Notes: generated from the sequence alone by a model not told the origin. Positions 43,702 through 50,926 are shown, counted from the first letter of the stretch. The stretch is DNA of 64,000 nucleotides from Alcaligenes faecalis (GCF_041521385.1 NZ_CP168006.1:682001-746000); one strand, 5' to 3'. Translations and numbers: made by a program.

Positions 43702-44337
43702 TTAGGCAGCGACCTTTAAGCAGGTGCCGCATGCGTGTGCAATGTTGGCTCTTGCCACTGATGGGCCTGCCTTGGCGGCGTCAATCAGCCGCTGCACATC
43801 TTGAGATGCTCCGTAACGCTGGACCACCCCAATGAACTCTTCCACGTCGTGACCGACCATGCAAAGCTTGGGGAATCCTTCTTTATCAAACTTGGGTGAG
43901 CCGAACTCATCCATCTGCTGGCCGATATGCATCAGCTCATGTTCTACCAGTGCGCAGAACTCGACGTCGCTGCACTGGGAGCAGTAATCGGCTGCCAGAG
44001 TAATGATGAACTGAGGCACGGAGCCGAACCACTCGCGCATCTGCTGCTCTTGGCGGGCCTTCTGCCACCCGCCTGCGCGGAACATCACTTGCTCACATTG
44101 GCCCAGTACTGTACGGCCTTGCTTAGTGAAGGCCGTCGATGCCCACAAGAAGCACAGATCGGCATCGATTAGATGGGAGTGGTCGGGGTTATGGATGGGG
44201 CCGTCGTCAGCCAAGATCGTCGCATTAACCCATTCTTTTAACTCAGGGGATGGCTCTACCCCACCCCACAACGAATCAAGAAGCTCTTTCGATGGATAGG
44301 GCCGGGTTCCGAGCAAAGCGCGTGGATTATTTTTCAT
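43702..44337 (-). CDS. Putative phage metallopeptidase
   Basis: A 211-aa protein with a zinc motif H133-E-L-M-H137 (CALVEHELMHIGQ) and downstream acidic residues (GHDVEEFIGVV), matching phage metallopeptidases found next to the terminase genes in related prophages. It also has several Cys (YCSQC, CGTC). First gene of the leftward late operon; the start is ATG at 44337 with little ribosome-site signal. Role unknown. Confidence 0.75.
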   Translation of the reverse strand: MKNNPRALLGTRPYPSKELLDSLWGGVEPSPELKEWVNATILADDGPIHNPDHSHLIDADLCFLWASTAFTKQGRTVLGQCEQVMFRAGGWQKARQEQQMREWFGSVPQFIITLAADYCSQCSDVEFCALVEHELMHIGQQMDEFGSPKFDKEGFPKLCMVGHDVEEFIGVVQRYGASQDVQRLIDAAKAGPSVARANIAHACGTCLKVAA

Positions 44338-44379
44338 AAAACACATTGTTTTTTTGCCGTAAATCAGCAACAATGGATT

Positions 44380-44400
44380 ATCTATAGATTGTCCATAGAT
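44380..44400. promoter_or_regulatory. Operator-like dyad between divergent genes
   Basis: ATCTATAGA-TTG-TCCATAGAT: 9-base arms matching at 8 positions. It lies between the metallopeptidase start (leftward) and the 99-aa gene (rightward), about 40 bp from the first and 19 bp from the second. TTGCCG at about 44355 could be a -35 with the dyad covering the -10. The binding protein is unknown; the 99-aa protein is a candidate. Confidence 0.5.
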
Positions 44401-44418
44401 CAATTAACAGGAAGCCCT

Positions 44419-44718
44419 ATGAGTTACCCGACACCCGAGACCATTGCTGCCCGTCTAAGCCAACTACACTCCGAAGAGTTCGGTGGAAAGACGATGGGGC
44501 GCTATCGAATTGATAGAGAGTTGTTTAAAGACCTAGCCAATAGAGACAAGTTGGAAAAAGTCGTTGTAGATAAAGTCGCGAAAGCCTTAATGGAAGATCA
44601 TGGGTTAATTCTCATGGACCTTGGTCCATATCTTGCAGTTCTTCAAGCAAAAAAGGCTCTAGCTTGGCGAAGTGCCACTAAAAAAATCGTCTCGACAGCA
44701 GTTGAAGATATCCAGTAG
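44419..44718 (+). CDS. Hypothetical protein, 99 aa, opposite to late operon
   Basis: Not recognised. Begins MSYPTPETIAARLSQLHSEE and continues MGRYRIDRELFKDLANRDKL; mostly helical, could be a winged-helix DNA-binding protein. ACAGGAAG precedes the ATG at 44419. It is the only plus-strand gene in the late region except the DUF2158 pair and stands between the end of the early operon and the start of the late operon, behind an operator-like dyad. Confidence 0.65.
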   Translation: MSYPTPETIAARLSQLHSEEFGGKTMGRYRIDRELFKDLANRDKLEKVVVDKVAKALMEDHGLILMDLGPYLAVLQAKKALAWRSATKKIVSTAVEDIQ

Positions 44719-44811
44719 ATCGTTTGCGAGGTAGTGGCTAATCCTGCCCCCATTTTTCTGCCCATCCCCACAGTAGGCGCACTCGATAGCCACCAAGCCT
44801 AGTCACAAACG

Positions 44812-44840
44812 AAAAACCCGCCGATCTCACGATGGGCGGG
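44812..44840 (-). terminator. Terminator of the leftward early operon
   Basis: CCCGCC / GGCGGG with an eleven- to twelve-base loop and TTTTT on the minus strand, just after the last early gene. Confidence 0.75.
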
Positions 44841-44845
44841 CTTGT

Positions 44846-45151
44846 TCAAAACCTATAGGCACAGTTGTGCTCACTGGTATTCTTGCAGTTTCCCTTGCAG
44901 TTTGCCAGACTGAGATCTTGCAGTTTTAGCGCCCAGGTATATGTAGCGGATGTGGCGCCAGTCTTTTCCACTTGCACCTGTCCAGACTTACTCAGCTCTA
45001 CGAGAACTTGGCGCACTCCCTCCCGCACAGCGCCCCGCTGTGATTCGGTGATAGCCTTTGCCTGAGTGACATGTCGCACAATCTGAGCCATCCTGAACCC
45101 TCGACCTGGATACGCCGCCAGCAGATCAATCACCTCCGACGCATACTTCAC
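44846..45151 (-). CDS. Hypothetical protein, 101 aa, last gene of early operon
   Basis: Starts at a GTG (45151) behind GGAGGTGTTGCT and overlaps the preceding stop as GTGA. The N-terminal 70 residues (YASEVIDLLAAYPGRGFRMA, EGVRQVLVELSKSGQVQVEK) look like a winged helix-turn-helix; the tail has three Cys. Possibly a regulator acting near the early-late switch; unproven. Confidence 0.6.
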   Translation of the reverse strand: MKYASEVIDLLAAYPGRGFRMAQIVRHVTQAKAITESQRGAVREGVRQVLVELSKSGQVQVEKTGATSATYTWALKLQDLSLANCKGNCKNTSEHNCAYRF

Positions 45152-45507
45152 AGCAACACCTCCTTTTCTACCTTGGCCCTGAATCCTTCCAGGTGCCGTT
45201 TGTAATCCTCGTCCCGCAAGATGGCTCCAGTGATCTGTCGAATCCACCGCCGCGCTACCACCAATCGCTCAGAAGCCGACAGGTTGCCAAAGTGCGAGTT
45301 CTTCCGCGTGTACTCAGCCTGCACCACCATGGCCTGATAAATCGGCAGGCGCTGGTACAAGGCATCCACAGCCTGGGCGTGGTCTTGGTTAATCGGGCGG
45401 TAGTCGTCCTCCCAGGGCACGTACCGCTCCATATTCCCGACCGTCTCGCCCGACCAGCACCAGCGGGCCCAGTTCCAGATCAAATCATCGCCGGTCAGTT
45501 TTTGCAT
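45148..45507 (-). CDS. Q-like late antiterminator (candidate)
   Basis: A 119-aa protein (LIWNWARWCWSGE, then AVDALYQRLPIYQAMVVQAE, LSASERLVVARRWIRQITGA) resembling the short antiterminator-Q-like proteins that close early operons in lambda-like prophages: Trp-rich start, Y-x-x-x-x-x-I/V helix and a second helix-turn-helix. RusA lies upstream, the late operon downstream. Q proteins load on polymerase at the late promoter and make it ignore terminators, which would explain the many hairpins in the late operon. The assignment is by pattern and place. Confidence 0.55.
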   Translation of the reverse strand: MQKLTGDDLIWNWARWCWSGETVGNMERYVPWEDDYRPINQDHAQAVDALYQRLPIYQAMVVQAEYTRKNSHFGNLSASERLVVARRWIRQITGAILRDEDYKRHLEGFRAKVEKEVLL

Positions 45508-45655
45508 GGCTGCCCTCTCCGAATAATGCTTTCAGCCCTTCCCGCGCCCGCTCCCGCTTTGCCTCTGGCTGTCGCTCCTGGTGCTCTTGCCGCTTCCTGC
45601 GCACGAAATCAACATGCTTCGATGGGTCTTGGTACATCCAACTTGGGTATGACAT
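45485..45655 (-). CDS. Small basic protein, 56 aa
   Basis: Starts MSYPSWMYQDPSKHVDFVRR at an ATG behind GAGGT, one base after the RusA stop, and overlaps the Q-like gene by 23 bp. Very rich in Arg, Lys, Glu and Gln. Gene order and ribosome site support it; the function is unknown. Confidence 0.6.
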   Translation of the reverse strand: MSYPSWMYQDPSKHVDFVRRKRQEHQERQPEAKRERAREGLKALFGEGSHAKTDRR

Positions 45656-45657
45656 GG

Positions 45658-46002
45658 CTATACCTCCTGAATCCGCAGAATCACAGCGCCACCGCGCACA
45701 GGCTCTTTCATACTCACAACCAAGGGGTCAAACGCACTGTCATCCACCCCCAGTGCATCACACACGCCGTCAATCCCCGACTTCATCGATGCCAGCAGAT
45801 TGTCCCGGTCCCGTCTGCGCCTGTCTGGAGGCATGAACTCCAGCACCAGGGCCGGGCTATCCGGCACCGACTGTTTATGCTGGCTGGCCAGCAGGCGACA
45901 TTGCTGCCGGTACGCGGCTTTCAGCTTTGCCAGCGCCATGTGGTGCAAGCGTGCATTCGGGCTTAGGTCTTTGTGCGGCCATGGCAAACGGATTTCGATC
46001 AT
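45658..46002 (-). CDS. RusA-family Holliday junction resolvase
   Basis: A 114-aa endonuclease cutting four-way junctions during phage recombination. The metal-binding Asp cluster is clear: PPDRRRRDRDNLLASMKSGI and DALGVDDSAF. Its length is normal for RusA. It overlaps the ATPase gene by four bases (ATGA). Confidence 0.88.
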   Translation of the reverse strand: MIEIRLPWPHKDLSPNARLHHMALAKLKAAYRQQCRLLASQHKQSVPDSPALVLEFMPPDRRRRDRDNLLASMKSGIDGVCDALGVDDSAFDPLVVSMKEPVRGGAVILRIQEV

Positions 46003-46949
46003 GCCGAAAACCTCCGTATGTCTAATGGAATATTCCGGCTGTCTGGTGTGTATTGAAGGCTCTCAGGGTGGAACCAGAGCGCGACAGAACCCTCCCACTC
46101 ACCATGTCGGTTCTTATCGCAAACAAGCATGGCATCGGGCTTGCCACTAATGTCGTCTGGCACATGCTCACCAGCACGTAGCAGTTTCTCAACCGTCTTT
46201 TCTTTTTTCTTGTTGCGCCAAACAGTCAGCATCTGATCCACTTGATCTGTAACGGCCCCCGTACCCTTACTGTCGAACTTGCCCGGTATGCTGTCCTCTG
46301 AGTCACTTTTTCGGACGTGGTGGACCACATGGATGTGAATATCCAAGTCCCTGGCCAGACTCGTCAGCATGTCTACGAAGTCTTTTTGTCCGTTGTGGTC
46401 GTCCTCTCCCCGAACGCACTTCATCAGGCTATCAATGATGAAATGCTTGATGGCTAGCTTTGTTGCGCCGTACCGGATGACGGCATAGATCATTTCAGGC
46501 TTAACGCTGCCCATCTGGTCGTACAGCCAGAACTTGTCTTGTGCCCAATCCATCAATGCATTGGCTGCTGTTTCGCCAGGAGTGGCGTTCATCGCAAACT
46601 GGCGCAACATCCGTTTCAGCGTTGATAGCGGGCGCATCTCAAAGCTGGCTACACACACCCGCTCACCCTGGGCGGCAAACCACATGGCGGCTTGCCCCAG
46701 CAATTGAGACTTGCCGTGTCCGTTAATGCCCTGCCAAAGCGTGACCTCACCACCGCGAAAGCGTAAGTGATCGTGCGTCTTGGCCCAAGGAAGCTTGGCC
46801 CCAATAATCTTGTCGCCTTCACGAACCGACCTCACCAGAGCGCCACGCCACGCATCGGCAGACAAGACTTTCACCTGGGGTTCAGACTCAGCCATGTAAG
46901 CCTTGAAGTCAAAGCTATCGGGCGTGATGATTTGTATTTGCTTGTCCAC
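45999..46949 (-). CDS. Replicative DNA helicase-like ATPase (DnaB/RecA fold)
   Basis: A 316-aa ATPase: Walker A in GINGHGKSQLLGQAA, ASFEMRP (typical of DnaB-like helicases), Walker B FIIDSL, sensor VVHHVRKSD. It lacks the DnaB N-terminal domain, so it resembles phage-type helicases or helicase loaders of the DnaB class. It follows the O-like gene and should drive replication from the origin inside that gene. Confidence 0.85.
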   Translation of the reverse strand: MDKQIQIITPDSFDFKAYMAESEPQVKVLSADAWRGALVRSVREGDKIIGAKLPWAKTHDHLRFRGGEVTLWQGINGHGKSQLLGQAAMWFAAQGERVCVASFEMRPLSTLKRMLRQFAMNATPGETAANALMDWAQDKFWLYDQMGSVKPEMIYAVIRYGATKLAIKHFIIDSLMKCVRGEDDHNGQKDFVDMLTSLARDLDIHIHVVHHVRKSDSEDSIPGKFDSKGTGAVTDQVDQMLTVWRNKKKEKTVEKLLRAGEHVPDDISGKPDAMLVCDKNRHGEWEGSVALWFHPESLQYTPDSRNIPLDIRRFSA

Positions 46950-47277
46950 TATTCAACCTGTAGTCATCAAAAATATCGTTACTTGAGGTGATGATGCGCT
47001 CCGGGGAAAACTGCCGTATACGCCTAAATGCAGCCCTTAGCCTGCTCCGATCACTGCCTTGCAGCAGCACCGTCAGCCCGTGCAAAAACCGGAAATCCAA
47101 AGCGGCTATGTCGTCATCGGCGCTGATATGCACCTCCGGCTTGCCATCGAGTTCCAACGTGTTGGCGGCATCCAGAAAAAAGCTTTCAGGGCAGCCCTCA
47201 TTCAGCAGGAAAACCCACACCATTCGAGGCTTGTAGCCGCACATGCGTAGCTCCGTTATCGCCACCTGCCCCCTCAT
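46915..47277 (-). CDS. Hypothetical protein between O-like and helicase genes, 120 aa
   Basis: Not recognised. Starts MRGQVAITELRMCGYKPRMV and includes LHGLTVLLQGSDRSRLRAAF; mixed alpha/beta, soluble. It overlaps the upstream gene by four bases and the helicase gene by 35, so it belongs to the replication operon. A Toprim-like or helicase accessory role is conceivable. Confidence 0.6.
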   Translation of the reverse strand: MRGQVAITELRMCGYKPRMVWVFLLNEGCPESFFLDAANTLELDGKPEVHISADDDIAALDFRFLHGLTVLLQGSDRSRLRAAFRRIRQFSPERIITSSNDIFDDYRLNSGQANTNHHAR

Positions 47278-48068
47278 ATCGCCCCCTCAAACGGATCATC
47301 AGAGCCATCAACGTCCTCGATTTGGTCTTCCCATCCCCTGGCGTTTAGCCAAGTTGCTGGGTACGGGATGTACTGCCCCTTCGACTTTTTCCAGTCTTCC
47401 AGAGTCTTGGCCCGCTCAATGCCTTTGGTGATCTTGGCAAGAAGCTGCTCGTCAGGATTGATTTTGAAAAACGCCTTTTCAGCAGAACCCTTGGATCGTT
47501 TTTTAGGGTACGCAGTCCAGAACCGCGCAAAGGCGTCAGCACTTGCGCAAGTCTTTTGTATGTTGTCTTTTGGAAGGTTGTCTTTTGTGTGTACCGATTC
47601 GGTACTATCGACCTGTACCGATTTGGTACTAGCAAAATCCTTTTTCGGTACACCCTGTACCGATTCGGTACTAGTGCCGATTTGGGACACCTGTACCGAT
47701 TTGGTACTATCTTTGGGCAGCTCATCAGCGGTAATCCAGGATCGATAATCCTTATTGACTGACACGATCGACCCATAAATCCCAGGCTGTTTATTGATGA
47801 CCTTCATTTCAGCCAGTTGATTTAGCGTGCTGGTCACATGAGATCGACTCATACCGCATATATCCCCGATCTGGGACGCAGAAACGTCATCAGCGGTCTT
47901 GCCGTACCCGTAGGTCTTGCGAATCACAGCAAAGAACACGTGCATCTGCCTGCCAGTGAAGCCAAATCGCAAAGCTGCATCAAAGAGCTCATTAGCGATG
48001 CGCAAATAACCGTTCTCAAGTTGAGGCAGCTCTCTGTCTTCCATTTGAATGACCTGTGCGGTATTCAT
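47274..48068 (-). CDS. Phage replication initiator (lambda O-like)
   Basis: A 264-aa protein with the O-type N-terminal winged helix (LENGYLRIANELFDAALRFG, then FTGRQMHVFFAVIRKTYGYG and SQIGDICGMSRSHVT). The middle (about residues 120-165) has repeated S/T-K/E-S-V-Q-V peptides because the DNA there consists of origin iterons. The C-terminus (FWTAYPKKRSKGSAEKAF, YIPYPATWLN) is the phage domain that contacts the helicase. It initiates phage DNA replication. Confidence 0.9.
   Translation of the reverse strand: MNTAQVIQMEDRELPQLENGYLRIANELFDAALRFGFTGRQMHVFFAVIRKTYGYGKTADDVSASQIGDICGMSRSHVTSTLNQLAEMKVINKQPGIYGSIVSVNKDYRSWITADELPKDSTKSVQVSQIGTSTESVQGVPKKDFASTKSVQVDSTESVHTKDNLPKDNIQKTCASADAFARFWTAYPKKRSKGSAEKAFFKINPDEQLLAKITKGIERAKTLEDWKKSKGQYIPYPATWLNARGWEDQIEDVDGSDDPFEGAI
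47591..47707. other. Candidate phage replication origin (iterons inside O-like gene)
   Basis: Four copies of the 15-bp palindrome GTACCGATYYGGTAC-type unit (GTACCGAT-T/C-CGGTAC and GTACCGATTTGGTAC) at 47591-47605, 47615-47629, 47657-47671 and 47693-47707. A degenerate fifth copy lies at 47674-47688 (GTGCCGATTTGGGAC) and a half copy near 47644-47651. Lambda carries its origin iterons inside O in the same way, so this is the likely binding site for the product of the gene. Confidence 0.8.
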
Positions 48069-48532
48069 TCGCCATCTCCATGCACGACTCTACTCAGCGG
48101 CTTGATAGCCTGCTGGTAATGCGCTTCGATTTCATCTGTCCACAGCCCCTTGCGAATCAAAAGGGATCGTGTGGCGTCTACGTACTCCCACTCCTTCTTC
48201 CAACGCTCTGCACGTGGCATACCGCCCTGGTCATGCTGGCGGTGAAATTCAGGGCACAACGGAAAGCAAAGGCTGTCACAAGCCTTAATGCCCATCCCTT
48301 TACCAAAGTTCACATGGCAGGCTTGAGCTGGGCGGCCAGTAATCAGGCAGCCCAACGAAACGACGTTCTGCCGGTGTGATTTGCTGCGCAGTAGACGAGA
48401 CGGTTTGCGTCCGTGTTGCACTTTCACGCCAGCAGCGCCAGAACGCGATTTCGCGCTTTGCTTTGATTTCATGGGCTTGCCGCGCTGCATCGGCTTTGTC
48501 GGAGCCTTGAAGGTGCTGTTGAACGCTCTCAC
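48065..48532 (-). CDS. HNH-type phage recombination nuclease (DUF968/NinG-like)
   Basis: A 155-aa protein with basic N-terminus and a Cys/His cluster: SLGCLITGRPAQACHVNFGKG, SLCFPLCPEFHRQHD. This fits HNH-type proteins of the DUF968/Ref/NinG group that act in phage recombination near NinB. It starts with GTG at 48532 overlapping the upstream stop. Confidence 0.68.
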   Translation of the reverse strand: MRAFNSTFKAPTKPMQRGKPMKSKQSAKSRSGAAGVKVQHGRKPSRLLRSKSHRQNVVSLGCLITGRPAQACHVNFGKGMGIKACDSLCFPLCPEFHRQHDQGGMPRAERWKKEWEYVDATRSLLIRKGLWTDEIEAHYQQAIKPLSRVVHGDGE

Positions 48533-48939
48533 GACCCACCCCCCAAAGACGTAGGCGACCAGCGAACGCCCTTTTCAGTACCGAACGACAGGGCCAGCTC
48601 GATCAGCTCGGACATCTGGCGCACCGTCATCTTGCTTGTGCGCTGGCCCAGCATCACGATCCCGCCCCGGATGCCCTGAGACATGCGCGTCTCTTGATTC
48701 AAGCTCGCCGACAGAATGTCTTTCCACTCGTCGGCCTCCAGCTTGGTGGCCACCCCGTTGACCATCCAATCAACCTGTTTGGATAGATCGGCCAGGATCG
48801 ACCACATCATTGCGTTCTGGTCCAGCGATCGAGTACGTGGGCGGATCTCCACCCTGTAGTTTTCAGGTGCCTCAGCAATCGCTCGGGCCGCGTTACGGCG
48901 CACAAGCGGGTTCACAAGGTGGAAAACCTGTTTATCCAT
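48529..48939 (-). CDS. NinB/Orf-family recombination mediator
   Basis: A 136-aa protein with the NinB pattern: VEIRPRTRSLDQNAMMWSIL, ADLSKQV, DEWKDILSA, TSKMTVRQMSELIELALSFG. In lambda, NinB (Orf) binds single-stranded DNA and helps strand exchange. GGGAGG precedes the ATG at 48939. Confidence 0.87.
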   Translation of the reverse strand: MDKQVFHLVNPLVRRNAARAIAEAPENYRVEIRPRTRSLDQNAMMWSILADLSKQVDWMVNGVATKLEADEWKDILSASLNQETRMSQGIRGGIVMLGQRTSKMTVRQMSELIELALSFGTEKGVRWSPTSLGGGS

Positions 48940-48941
48940 GA

Positions 48942-49253
48942 TTACCTCCCGCACTCACCCAAGCCTTGCCGGGCGCACTCACAGTGGGCGCCGATCTGAG
49001 CACCAAAAGCCAAGAAGTCCATATAAGCGGGAGTCGTGATTACCATTCCCAAGACATCAATGGCTATATCCATCCTGTCGATGGTCAAACCCATCTGGCC
49101 CGACAAGAATCGGCTCACCTGACTTTCATCCCAGCCCAAACGATCTTTAACTGCCGCTTTGATACGCGGATCAGTAAGCGCCTGGCGGAAGGCGCGGTCC
49201 ATGCTCGGACGTTGTGGGCGGTTGTCCACCCGTGCTGCTGTGGTGGCATTCAT
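48942..49253 (-). CDS. CII-like transcription activator
   Basis: A 103-aa protein with a lambda CII-type helix-turn-helix: DPRIKAAVKDRLGWDESQVS, RFLSGQMGLTIDRMDIAIDV. It lies at the CII position, downstream of Cro and upstream of replication genes. CII controls the lysogeny decision by activating repressor and integrase promoters. Its target promoters were not identified. Confidence 0.75.
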   Translation of the reverse strand: MNATTAARVDNRPQRPSMDRAFRQALTDPRIKAAVKDRLGWDESQVSRFLSGQMGLTIDRMDIAIDVLGMVITTPAYMDFLAFGAQIGAHCECARQGLGECGR

Positions 49254-49336
49254 TGGGAGTCAGTCCTATGCAAAAAGAGTTGAATGCTATTGAAAGTGGC
49301 TTCGATCAAACTGGTGAAACTGAACAAGGAGTTGTG

Positions 49337-49501
49337 ATGACCGAAACCGAGAAAATCTTGACCCAGGCAGAAGACATCGCCCGGCGTACCTTTGAAGAAC
49401 CAACGCAGCAAACTGTCATGCAACTGTTTGCGCGTCTGTGTGATGAGCGGGACATGCAAGACTTAAGTGAACCTGCATGCCCCTCTCATGAACTGCATTA
49501 A
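49337..49501 (+). CDS. Small protein, 54 aa, opposite strand in cro-cII interval
   Basis: Starts MTETEKILTQAEDIARRTFE behind AAGGAG with ideal spacing; an ATG at 49268 behind GGGAG would give 77 aa. Helical, unknown function. It reads rightward, against the cro-cII transcript, with the longer form starting 15 bp from the CII start codon. Confidence 0.55.
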   Translation: MTETEKILTQAEDIARRTFEEPTQQTVMQLFARLCDERDMQDLSEPACPSHELH

Positions 49502-49566
49502 GTGGCCAACCCCAATCAGCTATGCTTAGAGATTCCAGTAACTAAACTTTTTGAAAGGAATTGGCC

Positions 49567-49938
49567 GTGAAATCAATAAGTTTGAAAAACTTCGTTAAAA
49601 GCCGTCGATCTCAAGAAGGAAGTGTTGAGGTGCACGCTGAAACAGCAGATGGTGAGGCTGTGCAACTGCATTTCACTCCTGAGATTTCTGAACAAATTCT
49701 GTGGTCAATCCTCTCGACCTCTGGACAGGACTACATAAACACCTGGAAACTTTGGCCGCTCAGCCCAGACCACCTGGTAAGAACCACATACTCCAACGGA
49801 GATATGGATCTCACTCTTGCCCAACAAAAACGGGCGGCCTTCCAGGTGCGAATATCACCCGATCTCCGACAGGCGCTAATTCAGGCACTGACGCAGGTAA
49901 GCCATCAGTCCAAGGCCCCCAGTGAGGATCTGCACTAG
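49567..49938 (+). CDS. Hypothetical protein, 123 aa, opposite strand in cro-cII interval
   Basis: Starts at GTG 49567 behind AAAGGA. The sequence (VKSISLKNFVKSRRSQEGSV, GEAVQLHFTPEISEQILWSI, FQVRISPDLRQALIQALTQV) looks like a genuine folded protein but is not recognised. TTAAGT-17-TATGCT at about 49498-49526 could be its promoter. Its 3' end overlaps a minus-strand gene by 128 bp. Confidence 0.6.
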   Translation: MKSISLKNFVKSRRSQEGSVEVHAETADGEAVQLHFTPEISEQILWSILSTSGQDYINTWKLWPLSPDHLVRTTYSNGDMDLTLAQQKRAAFQVRISPDLRQALIQALTQVSHQSKAPSEDLH

Positions 49939-50032
49939 TCCGCTTTTGTTTGGGCTCCGCTACTTCACTCAAGTAGCGGTCCAACGCCGGCCGGATCAGA
50001 AACAAAACGAATCGGGCATATAACTTACGCAT
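49811..50032 (-). CDS. Hypothetical protein, 73 aa, downstream of Cro
   Basis: Starts MRKLYARFVLFLIRPALDRY behind AAAGGAG with good spacing, so it is well placed as the gene after cro. The hydrophobic start and Pro-rich remainder are unlike its neighbours. It overlaps the plus-strand 123-aa gene tail to tail by 128 bp, so one of the two may be spurious. Within it lies a perfect nine-bp inverted repeat (49957-49979). Confidence 0.5.
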   Translation of the reverse strand: MRKLYARFVLFLIRPALDRYLSEVAEPKQKRTSADPHWGPWTDGLPASVPELAPVGDRVIFAPGRPPVFVGQE

Positions 50033-50095
50033 CACCGCTCTCCTTTCGTAGTTACGTCAGTCGGGCCGATGGGTATCGGCTCTCGCTTTTCTGGA

Positions 50096-50359
50096 TCACA
50101 CATTGGCGCGCTCCTTATCGAACTGGCTAAGAGGAGGTTTCCTAAGCTCTGGCCAAATATCAGCCCAGTCATGAGGCCGCAGATGCTTCCGGCTTAGCTT
50201 TCCATTCGTCCTTTCCTCTATACGCACGCAAACCTTTTCAGATACTGGGCGGATATCGTTCAGGAATTGATAGACCTGAGACTGGCTTACGCCAATCCTC
50301 CGGGCGAACTCAGCCTGAGTCAGGCCAGTCGCATTTAGGTAGTGAGCAATAGGGTTCAT
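50096..50359 (-). CDS. Cro-like regulator (YdaS-type helix-turn-helix)
   Basis: An 87-aa protein with the motif GLTQAEFARRIGVSQSQVYQ FLNDIRPVS (split here), a Cro/YdaS helix-turn-helix, divergent from the CI-like gene. The ATG at 50359 lies 6 bases after a TAGTAT -10, so the message appears leaderless; a TTG at 50365 would overlap the -10. It should compete for the same three operators and favour lytic growth. Confidence 0.82.
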   Translation of the reverse strand: MNPIAHYLNATGLTQAEFARRIGVSQSQVYQFLNDIRPVSEKVCVRIEERTNGKLSRKHLRPHDWADIWPELRKPPLSQFDKERANV

Positions 50360-50365
50360 GAACAA

Positions 50366-50434
50366 ATACTAGCATCGCTATTAAATTGAATCAATAGCTA
50401 TGCTAGTTGCACGTATTAATAGCGTTGCTATATT
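50366..50434. promoter_or_regulatory. Immunity operators and divergent PR/PRM-like promoters
   Basis: Three operators TAGC-N3-GCTA at 50370-50380, 50395-50405 and 50420-50430, exactly 25 bp apart. Leftward promoter: TTGATT (50394-50389), 17 bp, TAGTAT (50371-50366), overlapped by the first operator. Rightward promoter: TTGCAC (50407-50412), 16 bp, TATATT (50429-50434), overlapped by the third operator. Each -10 is followed by 6 bases and then the ATG of cro or cI. Confidence 0.85.
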
Positions 50435-50440
50435 TCGCCA

Positions 50441-50863
50441 ATGCAAACACGCAAACCCCTGTCCCAAACCCCGCAAGACGACGCTGCGCGTCTGAAACGC
50501 CTATACAACGAACGCACGTCTCTCTCACAAGCAGAGTTCGGGGCTCGCTTTGATATAGGCAACCAGGGGGCTGTGTGGCAGTACTTAAACGGCAGAAGGC
50601 CCTTGAATATGAAAGCGGCCAAGGGGTTTGCTTCTGGTCTGGGCGTAAATATCGAAGACTTCAGCCCTTCGATCGCTCAGACGATTAAGGCAGCAGAGAT
50701 GTGGACCGGCGATAGCGAAGACGGAGCTGCTTGGCCATTCGATTTGCTTGATGAGCGAAAAATCCAGGCCCTAGAAAATAGCGCCAAGACCAAGTTGGAA
50801 AAGTCAGTTCTGAATGCCGCCGCCCAGCTCGGCCTGGACGTGAAGAAAGATGAGAGCAAGTGA
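50441..50863 (+). CDS. CI-like repressor, short form without peptidase domain
   Basis: A 140-aa protein whose first 80 residues resemble the lambda CI DNA-binding domain: DDAARLKRLYNERTSLSQAE, GNQGAVWQYLNGRRPLN, VNIEDFSPSIAQTI. The remaining 60 residues are helical and end DVKKDESK; there is no LexA/CI-type Ser-Lys autocleavage domain (lambda CI is 237 aa). No ribosome site precedes the ATG at 50441, which sits at the expected transcription start. It probably holds lysogeny by binding the five TAGC-N3-GCTA operators. Confidence 0.82.
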   Translation: MQTRKPLSQTPQDDAARLKRLYNERTSLSQAEFGARFDIGNQGAVWQYLNGRRPLNMKAAKGFASGLGVNIEDFSPSIAQTIKAAEMWTGDSEDGAAWPFDLLDERKIQALENSAKTKLEKSVLNAAAQLGLDVKKDESK

Positions 50864-50926
50864 ATGACTGGTAACGTGACCCAGCCCAGGGAGGCTGTAC
50901 GTAAGAAGGACTGAGCAGGAAAAGAC

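Noticed and set aside
47588..47710. CRISPR-like array
   Set aside because: The repeated 15-mers are palindromic, unevenly spaced and lie in a coding frame; they fit origin iterons, not a CRISPR. No array was seen elsewhere.
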